From positions 1 through 64,000 of the forward strand of contig NZ_KQ949001.1 of the NCBI RefSeq assembly GCF_001514265.1: a stretch of 64,000 nucleotides of DNA. Reading direction: 5' to 3'. The position numbers and the translations under genes are program-made. The stretch comes from Streptomyces resistomycificus. Lineage in GTDB: Bacteria > Actinomycetota > Actinomycetes > Streptomycetales > Streptomycetaceae. This document shows, in pieces, positions 35,832-43,968 of this stretch. Position 1 is the first letter of the stretch; each line of letters begins with the position of its first letter. The notes under the pieces are model-generated. The model saw only the letters and a list, made by a program, of their open reading frames with translations, was not told the DNA's origin and did not search any database.

Positions 35832-36452
35832 GTGAGTTACTGCCTGGAGATGAGCACCGGGGACATGCGGGACGTGATGCGTCTGCTCACGGCGGTCGAG
35901 CGCACCGAGAAGCAGGAGCGGGCGCTGGGGGTGGTACGGGAGCGGTGCGCGCGGACCGACGCGCGGTTCGGGGAGCAGGGCATCGATCTCGACGTGACGG
36001 TGAGCCGGGCGCTGGACGAACTGGTCGAGGGGGCGCCCAGCGTGGAGGTCAGCCCCGCCTACACCTACGCCTTCCACGAGGTCGTGGCGGCCCACTTCTC
36101 CGACACCACCGACCTCGGCTCGTGGCGCCGCCCGTCGTGGTTCTTCCGCATGGACGACGAACTCGCCCGGCACGGCGTCCCGTCCGAGCTGCGCCCCGTC
36201 GCGTTCCTGTTCGGCGGACCGCCGCTCAGGCTTCCCCAGACCGGCGACGCCTTCCCCTCCATCGGCACCCTGCCGGCCCAGCGTGCCGCCGCGCTCGCCG
36301 ACGCCTACGAGTCCGTGGTCCACCATCTCGACCCCGAATACCAGGACGCGGCCCGCAAGTTCGCGGAGCTCATGCGCTTCGAGGCGGAGGAGTGGGAGAG
36401 CGCCCGCAAACTCGGGCAGACCCTGGACACGATCTTCTTCTGGTTCGCGTGA
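35832..36452 (+). CDS. Conserved hypothetical protein (DUF7691-like)
   Basis: This 206-residue soluble, acidic protein has no signal or membrane segment. It is helix-rich at both ends (DMRDVMRLLTAVERTEKQERAL and DAARKFAELMRFEAEEWESARKLGQ) with a conserved-looking centre LPQTGDAFPSIGTLPAQRAA. It resembles the DUF7691 family known mainly from Streptomyces, but no function is assigned. Start GTG 35832 has GGAGG at 35821-35825. It stands alone between the endonuclease terminator and a heptamer repeat tract. Confidence 0.72.
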   Translation: MSYCLEMSTGDMRDVMRLLTAVERTEKQERALGVVRERCARTDARFGEQGIDLDVTVSRALDELVEGAPSVEVSPAYTYAFHEVVAAHFSDTTDLGSWRRPSWFFRMDDELARHGVPSELRPVAFLFGGPPLRLPQTGDAFPSIGTLPAQRAAALADAYESVVHHLDPEYQDAARKFAELMRFEAEEWESARKLGQTLDTIFFWFA

Positions 36453-36485
36453 CGGCGCCCGGCGGGGAGCGCCGCGCCGAGGCAC

Positions 36486-36572
36486 AGGTCAGCGGTCACG
36501 GGTCACGGGTCAGGGGTCACGGGTCACGGGTCACGGGTCACGGGTCAGGGTCACGGGTCAGGGTCACCGGCC
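36486..36572. repeat. Heptanucleotide repeat tract (GGGTCAC)
   Basis: About nine GGGTCAC or GGGTCAG units, some with one extra G, fill the gap between the convergent hypothetical and phosphotransferase genes. No gene or hairpin terminator is visible in 36453-36598. Confidence 0.85.
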
Positions 36573-36598
36573 GCCGCTGAGCGCTCACCGGCCACCGG

Positions 36599-37606
36599 TC
36601 ACGGCTCACCAGCGGGCTTCGCGGCCGGGCCGTCGCACTCCAGGGCCCGCGTCAGCCGGGTGACGGCGGACAGGTCCGGCAGACCGCGCAGTGCGGCGAC
36701 CACCTGGTCGCTCGCGAACCGGCGCTGCGCCTGAGTCACGGTCGGGTCGAGGGCGCACTCGGCCTGTACGCGGACGTAGTTCAGGTCGGTCGCGAAGAGC
36801 ATCGAGAACGAGTCCGGGCCCTTGACGGCGCCGGGGCCCCCCGCGTCCCGGTACGCGCGCACCAGCCGCCGTGCGCGATCGGCGTCGAAGTGGTTCCCGC
36901 CCGCCCACACGTACACGGCGCGGGCGAGCTCGCGTTCCGCCGAGACGGGTCCGGCGTTGTCCCAGTCGAGGAGTACCGGTCCGGCCGGGCCGACCAGCAC
37001 GTTCTGCGGCCGCATGTCGAGATGGGACGTCACCGGGTCCGGGCCGGACGGGGTGACGTGCCGCGCCAGTTCCGCCGCCGAGGTGGCGACGAACCGGCCC
37101 AGGTCCTCCGACCACGGGGTGCCGGCCCGGCGGGCCGCCTCGAGCAACTCCTCCCAGTCCGCTTCCCCGGGGCACTCCTCGTACCAGGCGCTCGGCCTCC
37201 CGGCCGCCCCCTCGCCGGCCCGGTGGAGCAGGGCCAGGGTCCGGCCGCACCAGCTCAGGACATCCGGGTCGCGGGGGTCCGCCTCGGTTCCCTCGATCCA
37301 GTCGTACAGCTTCACGAAGGAGCCGCCCAGCGACGGCGGGAGCCGGCAGACGTGGGCGCCGGCGCGGCTGGGGACGAGCGTCGGCGAGGAGATGCCGAGT
37401 CTCTCCGTGGCGTCGCGCAGGGCGGCCTCCCGCTCGACCTGCTCCTCGTCGCAGCCGAAGAGCAGCTCCTTGACCGCCCACGAGGAGCCGTGCCCGGACA
37501 GCTTCCAGATCTGTCCCAGGGCGCCCCGGGCGACGGGGGACACCGTCCAGGGTCCGGTGCCGAGCGCGTAGGTGTCCGCTATGAATGCCGCCGCCACGCT
37601 CCGCAT
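36599..37606 (-). CDS. Aminoglycoside phosphotransferase-like kinase
   Basis: This 335-residue protein has the APH/ChoK kinase fold: N-terminal ATP-site strand with SSWAVKELLF (Lys), then VTSHLDMRPQNVL, the HxDxxxxN catalytic loop, and VLLDWDNAGP with the metal Asp. Many such proteins phosphorylate small metabolites rather than antibiotics, and no antibiotic link is evident. ATG 37606 follows GGAGAGG and lies 17 bp after the TPP-enzyme stop, so it is the last gene of a speB-TPP-kinase unit. The shared operon suggests a metabolite kinase for a product of those enzymes; this is inference. Confidence 0.8.
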   Translation of the reverse strand: MRSVAAAFIADTYALGTGPWTVSPVARGALGQIWKLSGHGSSWAVKELLFGCDEEQVEREAALRDATERLGISSPTLVPSRAGAHVCRLPPSLGGSFVKLYDWIEGTEADPRDPDVLSWCGRTLALLHRAGEGAAGRPSAWYEECPGEADWEELLEAARRAGTPWSEDLGRFVATSAAELARHVTPSGPDPVTSHLDMRPQNVLVGPAGPVLLDWDNAGPVSAERELARAVYVWAGGNHFDADRARRLVRAYRDAGGPGAVKGPDSFSMLFATDLNYVRVQAECALDPTVTQAQRRFASDQVVAALRGLPDLSAVTRLTRALECDGPAAKPAGEP

Positions 37607-37623
37607 GAAGGGCCTCTCCTCGG

Positions 37624-39309
37624 TCAGTCCAGATGCGTGGGCGCGAACATCCGCAGCACCGCGGGGAGGACGACCACCGCGGGACCGGGTGCCGCCAGTG
37701 CCTTCGCCAGGTCGTCCGCGAGGGTCTCCGGGGTCGTGCGGACCCCCGGTACCCCGAACGACTCGGCCAGGGCCACGTAGTCCGGTCGGCTCAGTTCGGT
37801 GGCCGTCGCCTCGCCGAAGGCGTCGGTCATGTACTCGCGCAGGATCCCGTAGCCGCCGTCGTCGACGATCAGCCACGTGACGTTCAGATCGTACTGGCGG
37901 GCCGTGGCCAGTTCGGCGATGGAGTAGAGGGCGCCGCCGTCGCCGGACACCGCCAGTACCGGGTGGGTGGGGTCGGCAACCGCGGCGCCCAGGGCCGCCG
38001 GGAAGGCGTAGCCGAGGCCGCCGGCGCCCTGGGCGGAGTGCATGGTGTTCGGGGCCTTGGCGTCGAAGGCCGACCAGGCCCAGTAGGCCAGGATGGTCAT
38101 GTCCCAGAACGACGGGGAGCGGGTCGGAAGGGCTCGGCGCACCGAGGCCAGCACGTCCTGTTCCAGGGTGAGTTCCTGGGCGGCGACGCGTTCGCGGACC
38201 CGCGAGAGGACCGTGCTCACCCGCTCCGGGGCGGAGTCGTCCGTCCGCTCGGAAACCGTCTCCAGCAGGGCCTGCAAGGCGAGCCGGGCGTCCGCGTGGA
38301 TGCCCAGCGCCGGGTGGTTGGACTCCAGTTTCCCGAGGTCGGCCTCGATCTGCACGACGCGGCCGCGGGGCTTGAACGTGTGGTAGTTGGAGGAGAGTTC
38401 GCCCAGGCCGGAGCCGACCACCAGGAGTACGTCCGCGTCCTCGAGGAAGTCCGTGACGTGCCGGTCCTCCAGCCAGGACTGGAGGGACAGCGGGTGCTGC
38501 CAGGGGAAGGCGCCCTTGCCGCCGAAGGTGGTCACGACCGGCGCCCGTACCTTCTCCGCCAGCTGCCTCAGCTTGCCCGCCGCGTCCGCCCGTACGACTC
38601 CCCCGCCGGCGATGATCGCGGGGTGGGCGGCGTGGGACAGCAGGTCGGCCGCCACCGCCGTCAGTTCGGGGCGCGGGGGCAGTTCCTCGGGGAAGGCGTC
38701 GCCGCCGGTCACCACCGGGATCGCCGTCCGGGCGAGCAGGACGTCCTGCGGGACCTCCACCCAGACGGGTCCGTGCGGGGCCGTCAGCGCGGACTTCCAC
38801 GCCTCGGCGATCGCCGAGGGGATCTGGGACTGGCTGCGGACGGTGTGCACCGACTTCACCACGCCCCGGAACGAGGCAGACTGGTCGGGGAGTTCGTGCA
38901 GATAGCCGTGGCGGCCGCCGCCCAGTCCCGCGGTCGGGATCTGGCTGCTGATCGCCAGGACGGGGGCGGAGGCCGCCGCCGCCTCCTGGAGGGCCGCCAG
39001 GGACGTCAGCGCCCCTGGTCCCGTCGACAGCAGCAGCGGGGCCGCCTCCCCGGTGATCCGGCCGTACGCGTCGGCCGCGAACCCGGCGTTGTTCTCCACC
39101 CGCAGGCCGACGTAACGCAGGTCGGAGCGACGGAGCGCGTCGAAGATGCCGAGGGCGTGCTGGCCGGGCAGTCCGAAGACGGTCGTCGCGCCGAGCCCGG
39201 CCAGCGTCTCCACGACCAGGTCTCCGCCGATGCGGCCGGCCGGAGGGTTCAGAGCAGCGGAGATCTGCGCCTGCGTCGGACGGAGCACCAGGTCGTGGTC
39301 GTGGGTCAC
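37624..39309 (-). CDS. Acetolactate synthase-like TPP-dependent enzyme
   Basis: This 561-residue protein has the three-domain layout of the acetolactate synthase / pyruvate oxidase family. The N-terminal PYR domain has GLPGQHALGIFDALR and the activating Glu in RVENNAGFAADAYGR. The C-terminal TPP motif is GDGGALYSIAELATARQYDLN. It decarboxylates a 2-keto acid, with the substrate unknown. Biosynthetic acetolactate synthase is normally paired with a small subunit gene, absent here. The start is GTG 39309 with AAGGAG upstream. It is 22 bp after speB, so a shared arginine/agmatine or guanidino catabolic role is possible but unproven. Confidence 0.85.
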   Translation of the reverse strand: MTHDHDLVLRPTQAQISAALNPPAGRIGGDLVVETLAGLGATTVFGLPGQHALGIFDALRRSDLRYVGLRVENNAGFAADAYGRITGEAAPLLLSTGPGALTSLAALQEAAAASAPVLAISSQIPTAGLGGGRHGYLHELPDQSASFRGVVKSVHTVRSQSQIPSAIAEAWKSALTAPHGPVWVEVPQDVLLARTAIPVVTGGDAFPEELPPRPELTAVAADLLSHAAHPAIIAGGGVVRADAAGKLRQLAEKVRAPVVTTFGGKGAFPWQHPLSLQSWLEDRHVTDFLEDADVLLVVGSGLGELSSNYHTFKPRGRVVQIEADLGKLESNHPALGIHADARLALQALLETVSERTDDSAPERVSTVLSRVRERVAAQELTLEQDVLASVRRALPTRSPSFWDMTILAYWAWSAFDAKAPNTMHSAQGAGGLGYAFPAALGAAVADPTHPVLAVSGDGGALYSIAELATARQYDLNVTWLIVDDGGYGILREYMTDAFGEATATELSRPDYVALAESFGVPGVRTTPETLADDLAKALAAPGPAVVVLPAVLRMFAPTHLD

Positions 39310-39331
39310 TTGGTCTCGGTCTCCTTGCGCG

Positions 39332-40300
39332 TCACGCGGTGCGGGCCGCCGCGATCTGGCGGGACATGATCGTGGTCAGTTCGTACGCCGTGTGGGAAGC
39401 CGCCACCGACGTGATCTCCGCGTGATCGTACGCGGGGGCCACCTCGACGACGTCCGCCGAGACGAGGTGGCAGGACGCCAGGCCGCGCAGGATCTCCAGC
39501 AGCTCGCGGGAGGTCATGCCGCCCGCCTCCGGGGTGCCGGTGCCGGGGGCGTGCGCCGGGTCCAGGCAGTCGATGTCGATGGAGATGTAGAGGGGACGGT
39601 CGCCGATGCGCTGGCGCAGCTGGTCGGCCACCTCGTCGGCACCGCGCCGGTAGACGTCCGCGGACGTGACGATGCCGAAGCCCATCTTCTCGTCGTCGGT
39701 CAGGTCCTGCTTGCCGTACAGCGGGCCGCGGGTGCCGACGTGGGAGAGGGCCTCGGTGTCGAGGATGCCCTCCTCCACCGCCCGCCGGAACGGGGTCCCG
39801 TGCGTGTACTCCGCGCCGAAGTACGTGTCCCAGGTGTCGAGGTGGGCGTCGAAGTGCAGCAGCGCCACCGGTCCGTGCTTCTTGGCGACCGACCGCAGCA
39901 GCGGCAGCGCGATGGTGTGGTCGCCGCCCAGGGTCATCAGGCGGGCGCCGGTGCCGAGCAGGTCGTCGGCCGCCGCCTCCACCGTCTCCACGGCCTCGTT
40001 GATGTTGAACGGGTTCACCGCGATGTCGCCGCCGTCCGCGACCTGGGCCAGCGCGAAGGGGGACGCGTCCTGTGCCGGGTTGTAGGGCCGCAGCAGCCGG
40101 GACGCCTCGCGGATCGCGTTGCCGCCGAAGCGGGCGCCCGGCCGGTAGGAGACACCCGAGTCGAACGGCACGCCCACCACGGCGACGTCGGCGCGGCCGA
40201 CCTCGTCGAGGCGAGGCAGCCGGGCGAAGGTCGCGGGACCGGCGTACCGCGGGACGCGGGAGGAGTCGACGGGGCCGCGGGGCGTCTCGTTGCTGCTCAT
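39332..40300 (-). CDS. speB: Agmatinase / ureohydrolase
   Basis: This 322-residue ureohydrolase cleaves agmatine, or a related guanidino acid, to urea and an amine. The binuclear Mn motifs are intact: [23 protein letters not shown] and [16 protein letters not shown]. The N-terminal [17 protein letters not shown] matches the agmatinase/guanidinobutyrase group. ATG 40300 is near a shared promoter with the divergent PucR regulator. It is the first gene of the speB-TPP-kinase unit. Agmatine is the default substrate; guanidinobutyrate or proclavaminate-type substrates cannot be excluded from sequence. Confidence 0.88.
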   Translation of the reverse strand: MSSNETPRGPVDSSRVPRYAGPATFARLPRLDEVGRADVAVVGVPFDSGVSYRPGARFGGNAIREASRLLRPYNPAQDASPFALAQVADGGDIAVNPFNINEAVETVEAAADDLLGTGARLMTLGGDHTIALPLLRSVAKKHGPVALLHFDAHLDTWDTYFGAEYTHGTPFRRAVEEGILDTEALSHVGTRGPLYGKQDLTDDEKMGFGIVTSADVYRRGADEVADQLRQRIGDRPLYISIDIDCLDPAHAPGTGTPEAGGMTSRELLEILRGLASCHLVSADVVEVAPAYDHAEITSVAASHTAYELTTIMSRQIAAARTA

Positions 40301-40487
40301 GGGGTACTGCCTTCTTTCCTACGCTTCATCGCGTATGAGCGTTTTGCACTACTTCTCGTACGACTCTACGGGGAAGCCGGGACGTGCCCGCGGCTGCCGG
40401 TCGGGACCGACACTAGGTGGGCGAAGGGCGACTGCGAAGTGTACGTTTCATCCATTCGAGCCTTGCCTGGTGGAGGGAACGCACACC

Positions 40488-42074
40488 ATGCCGGACCCCG
40501 CTGTTCCCCCCACGCCGCCCGTGCCCCTGGCGGCCCTGCTGGCCCGCGAGGACCTGGCCCTGCGGCAGATCGCGGGACCCTCCGGCCCCGGCGTCGTCAT
40601 CCACTGGGCGCACACCTCGGAGATGGCGGACCCCTACCCCTACCTGCTCGGAGGGGAGCTGCTGCTGACGGCCGGGGTGCATGTCCCGGAGGCGGCCGGG
40701 TCCGGCACGTACTTCGACGACTACGTCTCGCGGATCGTCGCGGCGGGCGGCGCGGCCCTCGGCTTCGGAATGGCGCCGGTGCACGACACGGTGCCGCGGG
40801 CGCTGGTCGCGGCCTGCGAGGCGTACGGGCTGCCGCTGGTGGAGGTCCCTCCGCAGACCACCTTCTCGGGGGTGGCCCGCGCCGTCTGGCAGCTGATGGC
40901 CCAGGCCCGCCTGGCCGAGCTGCGCCGCGTCACCGAGGCCCAGCAGAGCCTGGCCGCGGCGGCCTCCGGCCCCGACCCCGTCCCCTCCGTCCTACGGCAG
41001 CTCGCCCGGCGGGTGGGCGGCCGCGCGGTGCTGTACGGGCCGGAGGGCACGGAGATCGCGACGGCCGGAAGGGAGCCCGCCGACGAGGTGCGGGCGGCCC
41101 TGACCGGGCTGGCGCGGGTCGTACGCCCCGTGACCGGGGTCCCCCGCCCCGACGCGAGGCCGCCCCGGCCGGACGAGCCGCCCGCGCCGGTGCGCAGCCC
41201 CGGCCCCGGCCGAGGCAGGGCCACCGGCACCGGCACCGGCACCAGCAGCTCACCCGCCACCGGTCGGCCCACTCCCTCCTCCGCCACCGACACCCTCGCC
41301 GGCACGCACCTCGCCGCCTACGCCCTGGGCGCCGGTCATGGCTTCGTGCTCGGGGTCGCGGCGCCGCGGCGCGAAGCCGGTGACCACACCATCGCCTCGG
41401 TGGCCGCCGTGCTGCTCTCGCTGCTCACCGGCGAGCACCACAGCGGGGCGGGGGCGGCTCGGTCGTCGGCGCTCGTACGGCTGTTGCTGGGGGCCGGGCC
41501 GGAGACGGTCGCGCCGCTGCTCGGGGGCGAACGCTGGGTGGTCGTGCACGCCGGTCCCGAGGGCCGGCCCGCCGACGCGGTGGCGGCCTCCGCGCTCGGC
41601 GCGTCACTCGGCTCCCCGCTGGTCGACCTTGCGCGGGACGTCGTACGGGTGCTGGTGCCGGCCGAGCGCGCGCCGGATCCGCAGCCCGGCTGGACGCTGG
41701 GTGTCAGCGCGGCCGTCGGCCCAGGCGAATGGGCGGCGGCCGACGGGCAGGCGGCCCGGGCGCTGGCCCGGGCGCGCGCCACCCGCGCGCCGCTGGTCCG
41801 GCACGGCGCCCGCCCGGCCCTCGCCGACCTGGTTCCCGAGGAGGAGGCCGAGGCACACGCCCGCGGGCTGCTGGCCCCCCTCACCCCCGTGCTCGCCGAG
41901 ACGCTGCGCGCCTGGCTCTCCCTGCACGGCAGCTGGGACCGTACGGCGGTGGCGCTGGCCGTGCACCGCAACACCGTGCGGCAGCGCGTCGCCCGGTGCG
42001 CGGCGCTGCTGTCGGCCGACCTGGACGATCCCGACGTACGGATGGAGTTGTGGTTCGCGCTGCGGCGGCGGTGA
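40488..42074 (+). CDS. PucR-family transcriptional regulator
   Basis: This 528-residue regulator has an N-terminal PucR purine-catabolism-type sensory domain (about residues 8-130, LALRQIAGPSGPGVVIHWAHTSEM), a middle GGDEF-like region, and a C-terminal PucR helix-turn-helix with SWDRTAVALAVHRNTVRQRVARC. A long Pro/Arg/Gly/Thr-rich insert (about 215-260) separates the first two parts. ATG 40488 follows GGAGGG at 40472-40477; the frame is open back to 40290 but lacks family sequence. It diverges from speB with a 187-bp gap, so it probably controls that operon in response to a nitrogen compound. Confidence 0.85.
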   Translation: MPDPAVPPTPPVPLAALLAREDLALRQIAGPSGPGVVIHWAHTSEMADPYPYLLGGELLLTAGVHVPEAAGSGTYFDDYVSRIVAAGGAALGFGMAPVHDTVPRALVAACEAYGLPLVEVPPQTTFSGVARAVWQLMAQARLAELRRVTEAQQSLAAAASGPDPVPSVLRQLARRVGGRAVLYGPEGTEIATAGREPADEVRAALTGLARVVRPVTGVPRPDARPPRPDEPPAPVRSPGPGRGRATGTGTGTSSSPATGRPTPSSATDTLAGTHLAAYALGAGHGFVLGVAAPRREAGDHTIASVAAVLLSLLTGEHHSGAGAARSSALVRLLLGAGPETVAPLLGGERWVVVHAGPEGRPADAVAASALGASLGSPLVDLARDVVRVLVPAERAPDPQPGWTLGVSAAVGPGEWAAADGQAARALARARATRAPLVRHGARPALADLVPEEEAEAHARGLLAPLTPVLAETLRAWLSLHGSWDRTAVALAVHRNTVRQRVARCAALLSADLDDPDVRMELWFALRRR

Positions 42075-42100
42075 CCCCCGCCCGCACCGACCGTGACCCA

Positions 42101-42119
42101 CGTCCCAGCGTGCGGGACG
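42101..42119 (+). terminator. Short hairpin after the PucR gene
   Basis: CGTCCC (42101-42106) pairs with GGGACG (42114-42119) around a 7-nt loop in the 84-bp gap to the next gene. The stem is short and lacks a T-tract, so it is a weak candidate. Confidence 0.4.
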
Positions 42120-42158
42120 ACAGGTGCTCCCACCGGCCGCTGCCTCACAATGGGAGGC

Positions 42159-42947
42159 ATGCCGATATCCGGGACACCCAGCCGTGACGAGCTCGTCGAA
42201 CACCTTGTGAGAACCCGTATCGCGGGCGACGTCGCCACTCCGCGTGAGAACAACCTCTCCCACTACCGCCAGCTCGCCAACGGCGTCCGCAACTTCTGGC
42301 TCGGCCTGGAGCTCGGTGACCGCTGGAGCGACGAGCAGGACGTGCTCGCGGTGATGGCGGAGCGGGTGGGCGTCAACGACGACCCGGAGTACCGCTACGG
42401 CCAGGACACCATCGACCCCGAGCTGACGGTGGCCGGCCTGGACCGCATGGCCGGCCGGCTGCGCAAGGCGGCGGACGGGCAGCAGCGGGTCCTGTTCGCC
42501 ACGGGGCACCCGGGCGGCCTGCTCGACGTGCACCGCGCGACCGCCGCCGCCCTGCGCGCGGCGGGCTGCGAGATCGTCGTGATCCCGGACGGGCTGCAGA
42601 CGGACGAGGGGTACGTGATGCAGTTCGCGGACGTGGCCGTCCTGGAGCACGGCGCCACCCTGTGGCACACCCATTCCGGCGAGCCGATGAAGGCCATCCT
42701 CACGGACCTGGAGCGCGCGGGCCGCCCGCTGCCCGACCTGGTCGTCGCCGACCACGGCTGGGCTGGCTACGCCGGTCAGCACGGTGTCGACTCCCTCGGG
42801 TACGCCGACTGCAACGACCCGGCCCTGTTCCTCGCCGAGTCCGAGGGCACGGTCCAGGTGGCGGTCCCCCTCGACGACCACGTCGTCAGCCCGCGCCACT
42901 ACGACCCGATGACTGCGTATCTCCTGTCGGAGGCGGGGCTGGCGTAG
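42159..42947 (+). CDS. Phosphatase-like conserved protein
   Basis: This 262-residue soluble protein is of the type annotated simply as phosphatase in Streptomyces. Visible blocks are DVATPRENNLSHYRQLANGVRNF, GQDTIDPELTVAGLDRMA, LFATGHPGGLLDVHRATAAAL, IPDGLQTDEGY and VVADHGWAGYAGQHGVDSLGYADCNDPAL. I see no classic HAD, PAP or PHP motif string, so the phosphatase name is not strongly supported. ATG 42159 has GGGAGG almost adjacent; ATG 42150 in the same frame lacks a ribosome site, so the true start is uncertain. It follows the PucR gene on the same strand. Confidence 0.65.
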   Translation: MPISGTPSRDELVEHLVRTRIAGDVATPRENNLSHYRQLANGVRNFWLGLELGDRWSDEQDVLAVMAERVGVNDDPEYRYGQDTIDPELTVAGLDRMAGRLRKAADGQQRVLFATGHPGGLLDVHRATAAALRAAGCEIVVIPDGLQTDEGYVMQFADVAVLEHGATLWHTHSGEPMKAILTDLERAGRPLPDLVVADHGWAGYAGQHGVDSLGYADCNDPALFLAESEGTVQVAVPLDDHVVSPRHYDPMTAYLLSEAGLA

Positions 42948-43051
42948 GCAGAGCCCGGGCGGGGCGCGGCGCAGCCCCCGCGTGCGGCCGGGCGGGACCG
43001 GGCGGTCTCGTCGGGGCCCGCGTCGGGTCCGCCCCGGCCGGGCCCGGTTCC

Positions 43052-43933
43052 TCAGTCCTGCCGGGGGACGCGGACCACGCCCTCCTGGATCACCGAGATC
43101 GCGAGCTGTCCGTCCTGGGTGTAGATGCGGGCCTGGCCGAGGCCGCGGCCGCCGTGGGCCGACGGGGACTCCTGGTCGTAGAGGAGCCAGTCGTCGGCGC
43201 GGAACGGGCGGTGGAACCACATCGCGTGATCGAGGGAGGCGCCGACGACGTCACCGACCGCCCAGCCGCCGCGGCCGTGCGCGAGGAGGACCGAGTCGAG
43301 GAGCGTCATGTCGGAGACGTACGTGGCGAGGACGACGTGCAGCAGAGGTTCGTCGACAGCGCCGCCGAGTTTGCCGTTGGTGCGGAACCACACCTGGGAG
43401 TGCGGCTCGCGGGCCTCGCCGAACCTTCCGTACGGCGGCTCGTCGACGTAGCGCAGGTCGATCGCCTCGCGGGTCTCCAGGAACTTCTCCACCACGGCCG
43501 CGTCGAGGTGGTCGTAGTCGCGCAGCCGTTCCTCGGAGGTCGGCAGTGTGGCCGGGTCCGGGGAGGGCGGCATGGGGGCCTGGTGGTCGAGACCCTCCTC
43601 GTACGTCTGGAAGGACGCGGAGAGGGTGAAGATCGGCCTGCCGTGCTGGACGGCGACCACCCGGCGGGTGGTGAAGGAGCGGCCGTCGCGGATGCGCTCT
43701 ACGTTGTAGACGATGGGTGCGCCCGGGTCGCCCGTCCGCAGGAAGTACGCGTGCAGGGAGTGGGCGAGGCGGTCCTGGGGGACCGTACGCCCGGCGGCGA
43801 CCAGCGCCTGGGCCGCGACCTGCCCGCCGAAGACGCGCGGGACGACGGCGGAGCGGGACTGGCCGCGGAAGATGTTCTCCTCGATCTGCTCCAGGTCGAG
43901 CAGATCGAGGAGATCGTGTAGTGCCTGACTCAT
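43052..43933 (-). CDS. tesB: Acyl-CoA thioesterase II
   Basis: This 293-residue double-hotdog thioesterase hydrolyses acyl-CoA to free acid and CoA. TesB marks are RVFGGQVAAQALVAAGRTV, HSLHAYFLRTGD, GRSFTTRRVVAVQHGR, and the C-terminal SLDHAMWFHRPFRADDWLLYDQES with the conserved Asp and His. ATG 43933 is the natural start (SQALHDLLDLLDLEQIEENIFRG). It lies 35 bp downstream of an LCAD-type acyl-CoA dehydrogenase on the same strand and is probably cotranscribed, giving a small fatty-acyl turnover pair. The gap 42948-43051 between convergent genes is GC-rich without a clear hairpin. Confidence 0.9.
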   Translation of the reverse strand: MSQALHDLLDLLDLEQIEENIFRGQSRSAVVPRVFGGQVAAQALVAAGRTVPQDRLAHSLHAYFLRTGDPGAPIVYNVERIRDGRSFTTRRVVAVQHGRPIFTLSASFQTYEEGLDHQAPMPPSPDPATLPTSEERLRDYDHLDAAVVEKFLETREAIDLRYVDEPPYGRFGEAREPHSQVWFRTNGKLGGAVDEPLLHVVLATYVSDMTLLDSVLLAHGRGGWAVGDVVGASLDHAMWFHRPFRADDWLLYDQESPSAHGGRGLGQARIYTQDGQLAISVIQEGVVRVPRQD

Positions 43934-43968
43934 GGCGTCAGTTCTACCGGCAGGTAATTTCGCGGGCC

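Noticed and set aside
36599-37606. Aminoglycoside resistance gene
   Set aside because: Only the general kinase fold motifs match, and it is in an operon with agmatinase and a TPP enzyme; a metabolite kinase is more likely.
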